A program made the translations under genes and the position numbers. A DNA stretch of 64,000 nucleotides, taken from assembly GCF_021601385.1 (NCBI RefSeq), contig NZ_BQHO01000006.1, forward strand, positions 124,001 through 188,000, read 5' to 3'. Origin of the DNA: Pseudomonas parasichuanensis (lineage in GTDB: Bacteria > Pseudomonadota > Gammaproteobacteria > Pseudomonadales > Pseudomonadaceae). A model generated the notes under the pieces. That model was not told the origin of the DNA. It searched no databases and saw nothing but the letters and a program-made list of their open reading frames with translations. Positions 1-7,335 of the stretch are shown in pieces. Position 1 is the first letter of the stretch. Every line of letters begins with the position of its first letter.

Positions 1-2507
1 CCACCCACAACGCCCACACCCTGTCGGCCATCTACACCATCGCCGGGCAGAACTACTACCCGGGCCAGTACGAGTTCCAGTGCCTGCACGGCATGGGTGA
101 GCCGCTGTACGAACAAGTTGTAGGCAAGGTCTCCGAAGGCAAGCTGAACCGCCCGTGCCGCGTGTACGCCCCGGTCGGTACCCACGAAACCCTGCTGGCC
201 TACCTGGTACGCCGCCTGCTGGAAAACGGCGCCAACACCTCGTTCGTCAACCGCATCGCCGACCACTCGATCTCGATCCAGGAACTGGTCGCCGACCCGG
301 TCGCCAGCATCGAGCGCATGGGCACCCAGGAAGGCAGCATCGGCCTGCCGCACCCGCGCATCCCGATGCCGCGTGCGCTGTATGGCAGCGAGCGGGCCAA
401 CTCGGCCGGTATCGACATGGCCAACGAACACCGCCTGGCGTCGCTGTCCTGCGCCCTGCTGGCCACTGCCCACAACGACTGGAAAGCCGCCCCGCTGCTG
501 GCCTGCGCCGCCAGCGAGCAAGCCGCGGCACCGGTACTCAACCCATCGGACCACCGCGATGTGGTCGGCCACGTGCAGGAAGCCACCGTTGCCGACGTCG
601 ACAACGCCATCCAGTGCGCGTTGAACGCCGCGCCGATCTGGCAGGCCACCCCGCCGGCCGAGCGCGCCGCGATCCTGGAACGTGCCGCCGACCTGATGGA
701 AGCCGACATCCAGCCGCTGATGGGCCTGCTGGTACGCGAAGCCGGCAAGACCTTCGCCAACGCCATCGCCGAAGTGCGCGAAGCGGTGGACTTCCTGCGC
801 TACTACGCGGTGCAGGCACGTAACGACCTGCGCAACGACAACTGCCGCCCGCTGGGCCCGGTGGTGTGCATCAGCCCGTGGAACTTCCCGCTGGCGATCT
901 TCTCCGGCCAGGTGGCCGCAGCGCTGGCCGCCGGCAACCCGGTACTGGCCAAGCCCGCCGAACAGACCCCGCTGGTCGCCGCCCAGGCCGTGCGCCTGAT
1001 GCTCGAAGCCGGTATCCCTGAAGGCGTGCTGCAACTGCTGCCAGGCCAGGGCGAAACCGTCGGCGCCGGCCTGGTCGGTGACGAGCGCGTCAAGGGCGTG
1101 ATGTTCACCGGTTCCACCGAAGTCGCCCGCCTGCTGCAACGCAACATCGCCGGCCGCCTGGACAACCAGGGCCGCCCAATCCCGCTGATCGCCGAAACCG
1201 GCGGCCAGAACGCCATGATCGTCGACTCCTCGGCCCTCACCGAGCAGGTGGTGATCGACGTGGTGTCCTCGGCCTTCGACAGCGCCGGCCAGCGTTGCTC
1301 GGCCCTGCGCGTGCTGTGCCTGCAGGAAGACTCCGCCGACCGCGTGATCGAGATGCTCAAGGGCGCCATGGCCGAAAGCCGCCTGGGCAACCCCGAGCGC
1401 CTGTCCGTGGACATTGGCCCGGTGATCGACGCCGAAGCCAAGGCCGGCATCGAGAAGCACATCCAGGGCATGCGCGACAAAGGCCGCACCGTGTACCAGG
1501 TGGCCATCGCCGAGGGTGAAGAAATCAAGCGCGGCACCTTCGTGATGCCGACCCTGATCGAGCTGGAAAGCTTCGACGAGCTGCAGCGCGAGATCTTCGG
1601 CCCAGTCCTGCACGTGGTGCGCTACAACCGCAAAGACCTGGACCAGCTGATCGAGCAGATCAACGCCTCCGGCTACGGCCTGACCCTGGGCGTGCACACC
1701 CGCATCGACGAGACCATCGCCAAGGTGGTGGGCAACGTCAACGCCGGCAACATGTACGTCAACCGCAACATCGTCGGCGCCGTGGTCGGTGTGCAGCCAT
1801 TCGGTGGTGAAGGCCTGTCCGGCACCGGCCCGAAAGCCGGCGGCCCGCTGTACCTGTACCGCCTGCTGTCGACCCGCCCGGCCGACGCCATCGCCCGCCA
1901 CTTCCAGGCCGACGATGCCCGCAGCCCAGCCGACACCACCCTGCGCGACCAGCAGATCAAGCCGCTGAACACGCTCAAGACCTGGGCAGCCGGCAGCCAG
2001 CTGAGCGACCTGGCCGCACTGTGCGAGCAGTTCGCTGAACAATCGCAGAGCGGCATCACCCGCGTATTGCCTGGCCCGACCGGCGAGCGCAACAGCTACA
2101 GCGTGCTGCCACGCGAGCACGTGCTGTGCCTGGCCGACAACGAAGCCGACCTGCTGGCGCAGTTCGCGGCGGTGCTGGCGGTGGGTAGCTCGGCGGTGTT
2201 CCAGGACGGCGAGCCGGCCAAAGGCCTGCGCGGTCGCCTGCCGAAGGAGCTGCAGGGCAAGATCAAGCTGGTGGCGGACTGGAACCAGGATGACGTGGCG
2301 TTCGACGCGGTGATCCACCACGGCCATTCGGACCAGTTGCGCGGCATCTGCGAGCAGGTGGCCAAGCGTGCCGGTGCGATCGTTGGTGTGCATGGGTTGT
2401 CGAGCGGCGATCATCAGATCGCCCTGGAGCGCCTGGTGATCGAGCGGGCGGTGAGTGTGAACACCGCTGCTGCCGGCGGTAACGCCAGCCTGATGACCAT
2501 CGGCTGA
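1..2507 (+). CDS. putA: Bifunctional proline dehydrogenase / P5C dehydrogenase PutA, 3' part (5' end outside window)
   Basis: PutA oxidises proline to glutamate in two steps at the inner membrane face. The reading frame is open from base 3, so the N-terminal DNA-binding and most of the proline dehydrogenase domain lie upstream of the window. The first residues visible (THNAHTLSAIY, then GQNYYPGQYEFQCLHGMGE) are the end of the FAD-dependent proline dehydrogenase barrel. The aldehyde dehydrogenase domain follows, with general base Glu in ETGGQN (near base 1194) and the nucleophile Cys in GQRCSAL (near 1296). The last about 200 residues are the usual C-terminal extension of long PutA proteins. 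It ends at a strong palindromic terminator. Identification is very secure; only the truncation by the window edge is a limitation. Confidence 0.97.
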   Translation, partial: THNAHTLSAIYTIAGQNYYPGQYEFQCLHGMGEPLYEQVVGKVSEGKLNRPCRVYAPVGTHETLLAYLVRRLLENGANTSFVNRIADHSISIQELVADPVASIERMGTQEGSIGLPHPRIPMPRALYGSERANSAGIDMANEHRLASLSCALLATAHNDWKAAPLLACAASEQAAAPVLNPSDHRDVVGHVQEATVADVDNAIQCALNAAPIWQATPPAERAAILERAADLMEADIQPLMGLLVREAGKTFANAIAEVREAVDFLRYYAVQARNDLRNDNCRPLGPVVCISPWNFPLAIFSGQVAAALAAGNPVLAKPAEQTPLVAAQAVRLMLEAGIPEGVLQLLPGQGETVGAGLVGDERVKGVMFTGSTEVARLLQRNIAGRLDNQGRPIPLIAETGGQNAMIVDSSALTEQVVIDVVSSAFDSAGQRCSALRVLCLQEDSADRVIEMLKGAMAESRLGNPERLSVDIGPVIDAEAKAGIEKHIQGMRDKGRTVYQVAIAEGEEIKRGTFVMPTLIELESFDELQREIFGPVLHVVRYNRKDLDQLIEQINASGYGLTLGVHTRIDETIAKVVGNVNAGNMYVNRNIVGAVVGVQPFGGEGLSGTGPKAGGPLYLYRLLSTRPADAIARHFQADDARSPADTTLRDQQIKPLNTLKTWAAGSQLSDLAALCEQFAEQSQSGITRVLPGPTGERNSYSVLPREHVLCLADNEADLLAQFAAVLAVGSSAVFQDGEPAKGLRGRLPKELQGKIKLVADWNQDDVAFDAVIHHGHSDQLRGICEQVAKRAGAIVGVHGLSSGDHQIALERLVIERAVSVNTAAAGGNASLMTIG

Positions 2508-2522
2508 CGCTGGTTGTCGGTT

Positions 2523-2558
2523 AACGAAAAAGGAGAGCCTCGGCTCTCCTTTTTCGTT
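2523..2558. terminator. Bidirectional rho-independent terminator after putA
   Basis: Near-perfect palindrome: AACGAAAAAGGAGAGCC, a two-base loop, then the reverse complement ending in TTTTTCGTT. A-run on the left and T-run on the right make it usable from both sides, for putA (+) and for yoeB (-), whose stop is 10 bp away. Confidence 0.9.
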
Positions 2559-2567
2559 GGTACTGAC

Positions 2568-2876
2568 CTAATCGTCGTAGTGGTAACGGCATTGCAGGAT
2601 GGTCAGGGTTCCTGCTTCATAGAAGAAGACCAATCGGTGTTCACGAGTAATGCGGCGAGACCAGAAACCTGACAAGTCACCTTTGAGCGGCTCTGGCTTG
2701 CCGGTACCTTTGAAAGGGCTACGCAAACACTCGCAGATCATCGCATTGATGCGCTGGAAGATCCCGAAATCACTGACTCGCCAGTAACCGTAATCCTCCC
2801 AACCCTCCGTAGTGAAGGCCACACTTGTGGTACTTCGCGCTTCAGTCTTGTTTCGTTGCTTGGCTTTCACGTTCAT
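2568..2876 (-). CDS. yoeB: Toxin YoeB (Txe/YoeB family mRNA interferase)
   Basis: Ribosome-dependent mRNA endonuclease of a type II toxin-antitoxin pair. The protein (102 aa from ATG at 2876) carries the whole YoeB core: WEDYGYW near the N-terminus, GKPEPLK with the catalytic Glu, LSGFWSRRI, REHRLVFF with the catalytic Arg region, and CRYHY close to the C-terminus with the catalytic His/Tyr. It is about 18 residues longer than E. coli YoeB at the N-terminus, so a downstream GTG could be the real start. With the ATG start it overlaps the upstream antitoxin gene by 35 bp, which fits translational coupling. Toxin activity is inferred from the intact motifs. Confidence 0.9.
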   Translation of the reverse strand: MNVKAKQRNKTEARSTTSVAFTTEGWEDYGYWRVSDFGIFQRINAMICECLRSPFKGTGKPEPLKGDLSGFWSRRITREHRLVFFYEAGTLTILQCRYHYDD

Positions 2877-3126
2877 CGAGTGCCAGTTCCTGGGTAACGG
2901 CCTTACCAGCCCGGAGCTGAGCAATGGAAGAACGAAGACGCTTGGCGTTTGCAGACGATTCCAGCAGGTACATGGTCTCGCGCATGCCGTTGTAATCCTC
3001 GAGCGAAATCATCACGACCGGCTCACCACGCTGGCGCGTGATGACAGCCGGCTCGTGGTCCCTGCATACGTCGTCCATTGTCTGCTTCAGATCGGCGCGT
3101 GCCTGGCTGAAAGTCAGTACATGCAT
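2842..3126 (-). CDS. yefM: Antitoxin YefM (Phd/YefM family)
   Basis: Antitoxin that binds and neutralises YoeB and represses its own promoter. The 94-aa product starts MHVLTFSQARADLKQ, typical of the Phd/YefM DNA-binding fold, and contains ITRQRGEPVVMISLEDYNGMRETMYLL, the standard YefM core, followed by a toxin-binding tail. The longer open frame reaching 3246 lacks family similarity, so the start at 3126 is preferred; an AAGGAAAG-type ribosome site lies just upstream. It is the first gene of the pair, with yoeB overlapping its 3' end. A TGTACA palindrome about 95 bp upstream is a candidate autoregulatory operator. Confidence 0.92.
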   Translation of the reverse strand: MHVLTFSQARADLKQTMDDVCRDHEPAVITRQRGEPVVMISLEDYNGMRETMYLLESSANAKRLRSSIAQLRAGKAVTQELALDERESQATKQD

Positions 3127-3457
3127 TTTTCTTTCCTTTCCAGGTAGCGCCTGGATCAGTTCCCGGGGGCCAACAAGCCTGATGGCAGGTCTGCGCTGTG
3201 CGACTTGACCTGCCAAACATTGTACAAACTTGAGTACAACTCGCAAGGTCGAGTTTTGAAACGATTTAGAGAACTGATCGCCGCCGGGAAAGGCGGATAT
3301 GGAACCGGATTCTCTCCAGCGGCAGAACAGCGTTAAGTCCTGCCGCCATGTAGGAGCTGTCCCAAACCGGCGCTTGGCGCGATATCAAGGCAGCCCCAAT
3401 CCCATGGCAGTGCACAACTGGCGTGGCAGCGGGCTTCCTCGCGATGCCCTTTTGGGT
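3127..3457. other. Gene-free gap with a degenerate REP-like pair
   Basis: 331 bp between the yefM start and the DUF3077 gene. Apart from the candidate YefM operator I see only a weak inverted pair at about 3350-3445: TGTAGGAGCTGTCCC on the left and GTGGCAGCGGGCTTCCTCGCGATG on the right. The right arm resembles the REP type of P. fluorescens/P. syringae (GCGGGCTTGCTCGCGA) more than the one used elsewhere in this window. No convincing ORF. Confidence 0.5.
3220..3239. promoter_or_regulatory. Candidate YefM operator
   Basis: Inverted repeat TTGTAC-N8-GTACAA upstream of yefM, including one exact TGTACA and one AGTACA hexamer. TGTACA hexamers are the known recognition core for E. coli YefM. Assignment here rests on position and sequence resemblance. 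Confidence 0.5.
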
Positions 3458-3727
3458 TCAACGCCCCATGCCCAGCTCGGCATCGTCCATCAGCGCCCTG
3501 GCCAGCGCGCTCAGGTAGTACGACGCCCATAGCAACTGCGGCTTTTCCTCCATGATCCCGGTGATGGTCAGGTCGCGCACACAGCCCATCAACTCCGAAG
3601 CCTGGTCACGGGCATGCTGGCAAGGGATGCCGGGCTCGATGCAGAACAGCGGGTCGGTCATGCCCTCGCCTTGGTAGAACTTGGTCTTGCCTGCGGTGGT
3701 TTTGGGGTTGGTGTCTTCTATGGTCAT
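3458..3727 (-). CDS. DUF3077-type small protein of unknown function
   Basis: 89-aa soluble protein starting MTIEDTNPKTTAGKTKFYQG. The sequence resembles the DUF3077 family of small Pseudomonas proteins (pattern TxGKTxFxxG, then a hydrophobic stretch LFCIEPGIPCQHARDQASELM and a helical C-terminus WASYYLSALARALMDDAE). No signal peptide, membrane segment or catalytic motif is visible. It lies alone on the minus strand, separated by a REP pair from another small Pseudomonas-type gene upstream. Function unknown; members are often accessory and present in several copies per genome. Confidence 0.7.
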   Translation of the reverse strand: MTIEDTNPKTTAGKTKFYQGEGMTDPLFCIEPGIPCQHARDQASELMGCVRDLTITGIMEEKPQLLWASYYLSALARALMDDAELGMGR

Positions 3728-3763
3728 TGCTCAATCTCCCAGAGACTCTTCGGTGCCTGGGCC

Positions 3764-3844
3764 GGCCCTATCGCTGGCAAGCCAGCTCCCACACGGTGAC
3801 GTGTACGCCGTACCTGTGGGAGCCGGCTTGCCGGCGATGAGGCC
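3764..3844. repeat. REP pair, type A (GCCGGCTTGCCGGCGATGAGGCC)
   Basis: Two inverted copies of the P. putida-type REP. The left arm has GGCAAGCCAGCTCCCACA and the right arm TGTGGGAGCCGGCTTGCC, about 20 bp apart. Located between two minus-strand small genes. Confidence 0.9.
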
Positions 3845-3870
3845 CGCCTGAACAACACAGCGCTCGTGGC

Positions 3871-4113
3871 CTAATGCATCGCCTGCGGCTGACCGAGCAT
3901 CTGCACCTGAATCAACGCCGATTCGAGCAACACCCGCAGCGACTCGACTTCATGCATCGATGCCAGCATCAGGATCGAAGCCGGCGTCTTGGGCTGCAAC
4001 AACACCGCCTGATGGGCCACGGTCACCGCACACAAGGCGTACTCAGTGGCCTGGATCAGGGTGTCTTCAAGGGAATGATGGTTGTGGGGCGGATCGGGGA
4101 CGATCTTTAGCAT
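3871..4113 (-). CDS. Small Pseudomonas-type hypothetical protein
   Basis: 80-aa protein beginning MLKIVPDPPHNHHSLEDTLIQATEYALCA. The opening MLKIVPDPP and the remainder (VAHQAVLL, LASMHEVESLRVLLESALIQVQM) resemble a family of short Pseudomonas proteins of unknown function (DUF3077/DUF6124-like); I cannot assign it more closely. ATG at 4113 is chosen because AGGA sits 8 bp upstream; the in-frame ATG at 4119 is only 2 bp from that site. Predicted all-helical and cytoplasmic. No functional residues recognised. Confidence 0.65.
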   Translation of the reverse strand: MLKIVPDPPHNHHSLEDTLIQATEYALCAVTVAHQAVLLQPKTPASILMLASMHEVESLRVLLESALIQVQMLGQPQAMH

Positions 4114-4540
4114 GGTCATAGTCCTGTTCGTGAATAAGAACCACCACCGCATGCTGTCAAACAAGAAGGTGGCAGCTGTACATGGGTTGACAGACCGGTG
4201 AACAGAACCAGAAACCGGCGCACACGAAGGTGCCCCACGCACAGCTGCCGTAAAAGCTAAGCCATGCGGTTTGTTCAGGGCGGCCTGTCAAAGCCGGTCA
4301 CTGTTTTTTACAGCGACCGCCCGAGACTAGATACCAACCCAGAGCACCGCAATGGCTTGAATGAGGTCAGAAGCCTGCTTGGGAAACGGACTACAAGCAA
4401 TAGGGAAAAGCTGAGAAAGCGCACACAAATCGCAATCAAATGCCAACCTAATAGATAGCATGACGTCCTGACACCCAGGACCAATCCGCTCTAAACTCGC
4501 CCGAGCCACTTCCACCAACACGGAGTCAAGGGAGGTCAAC
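4114..4540. other. Low-GC gap upstream of a toxin-like module
   Basis: 427 bp with visibly lower GC than the flanking housekeeping genes. An open frame at 4264-4458 has no ribosome site, no recognisable motif and poor codon use, so it is not called. The only plausible signal is a promoter-like sequence near the right end (4468-4497). Confidence 0.5.
4468..4497 (+). promoter_or_regulatory. Candidate sigma-70 promoter of the 57-aa protein / ADP-ribosyltransferase-like operon
   Basis: CTGACA (4468-4473), an 18-bp spacer and TAAACT (4492-4497), about 45 bp before the ATG at 4541. A GGGAGG ribosome site at 4530-4535 precedes the ATG. Based on consensus matching only. Confidence 0.45.
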
Positions 4541-4714
4541 ATGAGTACAAAGGCATTGAACAGGTCGAGGGCCGACAACCCACACATCGAGGCAGTCCAG
4601 CGCATTCGTCAGCTCGCACAGATTCTGTTACGTAACCCCGACGAAGCCAGGGCGTTCTGGGTAAAAACCGGGGTTTTCACTGAAGAAGGTGAACTTAAGG
4701 CTCCTTACCGCTAG
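4541..4714 (+). CDS. 57-aa putative antitoxin paired with an ADP-ribosyltransferase-like protein
   Basis: Short gene with a good ribosome site (GGGAGG 5 bp before ATG). The product starts MSTKALNRSRADNPHIEAV and ends EEGELKAPYR; it is basic at the N-terminus and has a helical middle (VQRIRQLAQILLRNPDEARAF). No known domain recognised. Its TAG stop is directly followed by the ATG of the next gene (TAGATG), so the two are almost certainly translationally coupled. Size, order and coupling are those of an antitoxin before its toxin. The antitoxin role is inference; it could also be a chaperone or a structural partner. Confidence 0.7.
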   Translation: MSTKALNRSRADNPHIEAVQRIRQLAQILLRNPDEARAFWVKTGVFTEEGELKAPYR

Positions 4715-5317
4715 ATGTATCAATTCCTTCCCTCATTCGTCCTCGGTTTCCATGGCTGTGATCGCGAGGTAGGCGAAGCCATCCTCGCAGGCGAACCCAT
4801 TTCACCCAGTGTCAATGCTTACGACTGGCTCGGTGAGGGCGCGTATTTCTGGGAAAACAGCCCCGACCGAGCGCTTAGTTATGCCCAACGCCTGAAGGAA
4901 CATAAGCGCGGCCAAGGAAGTATAAAAAGCCCCTACGTAATTGGGGCTGTCATCAACCTCGGCTTGTGTCTGAACCTCACGGACGAAGGCGCACTACAAG
5001 AGCTTGGTGTCGCCTACCATTTGCTGATCGATAAAGGTGGCGTAATTCCTGAAAACGCGCGGGGCTTCCCAGGCGATACGGACAACCTCAAGCGGTACTT
5101 GGACTGCGCTGTTTTCCAACTCCTTCACACAGCCCGAGAGCTTGTTGAGTTAGAGCCCTATCAATCCATCCGTTCTCCTTTTCTGGAAGGCCCCGAACTC
5201 TACCCCGGCACCTCCTTCCGACAGGAGACGCACATTCAGCTCTGTGTACGTGATGTCAGCTGCATCAAAGGTTTTTTTCGGCCCCTAAAATCAGACGGCA
5301 TGCTGTTCTTAGCTTAA
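4715..5317 (+). CDS. Putative PARP-like ADP-ribosyltransferase toxin
   Basis: 200-aa soluble protein of a family I know only as hypothetical. Three spaced motifs match the H-Y-E layout of PARP/diphtheria-type ADP-ribosyltransferases: LGFHGCD (His13), YDWLGEGAYFWENSPDRAL (Tyr44, in a GxYF context as in PARPs) and RQETHIQLCVRD (Glu171, beta strand like the E-x-x-I-x-x motif of PARPs). The C-terminus CIKGFFRP closes the fold. Starts at the base after the stop of the 57-aa gene. Lower GC and more AT-ending codons than neighbours suggest transfer. NAD-dependent modification and toxicity are inference; the target is unknown. Confidence 0.7.
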   Translation: MYQFLPSFVLGFHGCDREVGEAILAGEPISPSVNAYDWLGEGAYFWENSPDRALSYAQRLKEHKRGQGSIKSPYVIGAVINLGLCLNLTDEGALQELGVAYHLLIDKGGVIPENARGFPGDTDNLKRYLDCAVFQLLHTARELVELEPYQSIRSPFLEGPELYPGTSFRQETHIQLCVRDVSCIKGFFRPLKSDGMLFLA

Positions 5318-5508
5318 TGTCCACCTGAAAATCGCTGTCAGGCGAGCCAACACGTACCCGGATGCTATTAGCGATAAGTCAGCGCATATCAAATACATGG
5401 CACCTTTTTCAGCGCTCCTTCTGGAGCCATATCACCCAGACCAATTAACCTGTTCCCCGCATCAAGCCCCAACCTAGACTCGCAGCACCCCGAACCAGGA
5501 ATGCCGCC

Positions 5509-7305
5509 ATGTCCGAGCAACTCCTCAGCAGCCGCAACCTCGCCTTCGAACTCTACGAAGTCCTCGATGCCGAGGCCCTGACCCAGCGCCCGCGCTTCGC
5601 CGAGCACAGCCGCGAAACCTTCGACGCCGCGCTGACCACCGCCCGCACCATCGCCGAAAAGTACTTCGCCCCGCACAACCGCAAGGGCGATGAAAACGAG
5701 CCACGCTACGTGGACGGCCGCGCCGAGCTGATCCCGGAAGTGAAACCGGCCGTAGACGCCTTCCTCGAAGCGGGCTTCCTCAACGCCAACCGCGATTTCG
5801 AAGTGGGTGGCATGCAGCTGCCCAGCCTGATATCGCAAGCCTGCTTCGCCCACTTCCAGGCCGCCAACGCCGGCACCACGGCCTACCCGTTCCTGACCAT
5901 GGGCGCGGCCAACCTGATCGAGAGCTTCGGCAGCGAAGAACAGAAGCGCCTGTTCCTGCAACCGATGATCGAAGGCCGCTACTTCGGCACCATGGCCCTC
6001 ACCGAGCCCCACGCCGGCTCCTCGCTGGCCGACATCCGCACCCGCGCCGAGCCTGCCAGCGATGGCAGCTACCGGCTCAAGGGCAACAAGATCTTCATCT
6101 CCGGCGGTGACCACGAACTGTCCGAGAACATCGTGCACATGGTCCTGGCCAAGCTGCCGGGCGCACCGGCTGGGGTGAAAGGCATCTCGCTGTTCATCGT
6201 GCCCAAGTACCTGGTCAACCCCGACGGCAGCCTCGGCCCGCGCAACGACGTGCTGCTGGCCGGGCTGTTCCACAAGATGGGCTGGCGCGGCACTACCTCC
6301 ACCGCGCTCAACTTCGGCGACAACGGCCAGTGCGTCGGCTACTTGGTCGGCCAGCCGCACCAAGGCCTGGCCTGCATGTTCCAGATGATGAACGAGGCGC
6401 GTATCGGCGTCGGCATGGGCGCGGTGATGCTCGGTTACGCCGGCTACCTCTATTCACTGGAGTACGCCCGCCAGCGCCCCCAGGGCCGCCTGCCGGACAA
6501 CAAAGACCCACAAAGCCCGGCGGTGCCGATCATCGAGCACAGCGACGTCAAGCGCATGCTGCTGGCGCAGAAGGCCTACGTGGAAGGCGCCTTCGACCTG
6601 GGCCTGTACGCCGCCCGGCTGTTCGACGACACCCACACGGCGCCGGATGAAAACATCCGCCAGCAAGCCCAGCAACTGCTCGACCTGCTCACCCCCATCG
6701 TCAAATCCTGGCCCTCGACCTTCTGCCTCAAGGCCAACGAACTGGCGATCCAGATCCTCGGCGGCCACGGCTACACCCGCGAATACCCGGTCGAGCAGTA
6801 CTACCGCGACAACCGCCTGAACCCGATCCACGAAGGCACCGAGGGCATCCAGTCCCTCGACCTGCTGGGCCGCAAGCTGGCGCAGAACGGCGGCGCCGGG
6901 CTCAAGCAACTGATCCGCCTGATCGCCGGCACCTGCGAGCGCGCCAGCCATCACCCGAACCTGGACAACCTGCGCCAGCCCCTGGAGCAGCTGGTCAATC
7001 GCCTGCAAGCGGTCACCCTCGCCCTGCTCGGCGACCTGGCCCAGGGCAAGGTCGCCGGGGCCCTGGCCAACTCGGCGCTGTACCTGAAGGCCTTCGGCCA
7101 CTGCGTGATCGGCTGGCGTTGGCTGGAGCAGGCCATCCATGCCGAAGTGGGCTTGCTCAAGGGCAACGACCGCGACTTCTACCAGGGCAAGCTGCAGGCC
7201 GCGCGTTATTTCCTCACCTGGGAAGTACCGGGCTGCCATAATGACCTCGCCTTGCTCGAGGCCCGCGACGATACGTGCCTGGGCATGCAAGAGGGGTGGT
7301 TCTAG
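5509..7305 (+). CDS. Acyl-CoA dehydrogenase family protein
   Basis: 598-aa flavoenzyme that introduces the 2,3 double bond in acyl-CoA thioesters, passing electrons to ETF. Long-type acyl-CoA dehydrogenase: N-terminal helical domain, FAD/substrate motif MALTEPHAGSSLADI, middle beta domain with GNKIFISGGDH, then the helical C-terminal domain with QILGGHGYTREYPVEQYYRD and the catalytic Glu442 in HEGTEGIQ. About 130 extra C-terminal residues follow, as in AidB/FadE-related 600-aa members. Substrate chain length cannot be read from the sequence. Good ATG preceded by AGGAATGCCGCC. Monocistronic or leading into the TldD gene 30 bp downstream. Confidence 0.92.
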   Translation: MSEQLLSSRNLAFELYEVLDAEALTQRPRFAEHSRETFDAALTTARTIAEKYFAPHNRKGDENEPRYVDGRAELIPEVKPAVDAFLEAGFLNANRDFEVGGMQLPSLISQACFAHFQAANAGTTAYPFLTMGAANLIESFGSEEQKRLFLQPMIEGRYFGTMALTEPHAGSSLADIRTRAEPASDGSYRLKGNKIFISGGDHELSENIVHMVLAKLPGAPAGVKGISLFIVPKYLVNPDGSLGPRNDVLLAGLFHKMGWRGTTSTALNFGDNGQCVGYLVGQPHQGLACMFQMMNEARIGVGMGAVMLGYAGYLYSLEYARQRPQGRLPDNKDPQSPAVPIIEHSDVKRMLLAQKAYVEGAFDLGLYAARLFDDTHTAPDENIRQQAQQLLDLLTPIVKSWPSTFCLKANELAIQILGGHGYTREYPVEQYYRDNRLNPIHEGTEGIQSLDLLGRKLAQNGGAGLKQLIRLIAGTCERASHHPNLDNLRQPLEQLVNRLQAVTLALLGDLAQGKVAGALANSALYLKAFGHCVIGWRWLEQAIHAEVGLLKGNDRDFYQGKLQAARYFLTWEVPGCHNDLALLEARDDTCLGMQEGWF

Positions 7306-7335
7306 GGGGAGCCACCGCGCCAACGGAGGTTTCCC

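Noticed and set aside
4264-4458. 64-aa open frame before the ADP-ribosyltransferase-like module
   Set aside because: No ribosome site, no motif, and it ends before the promoter-like sequence of the module. Could be chance in a low-GC gap.
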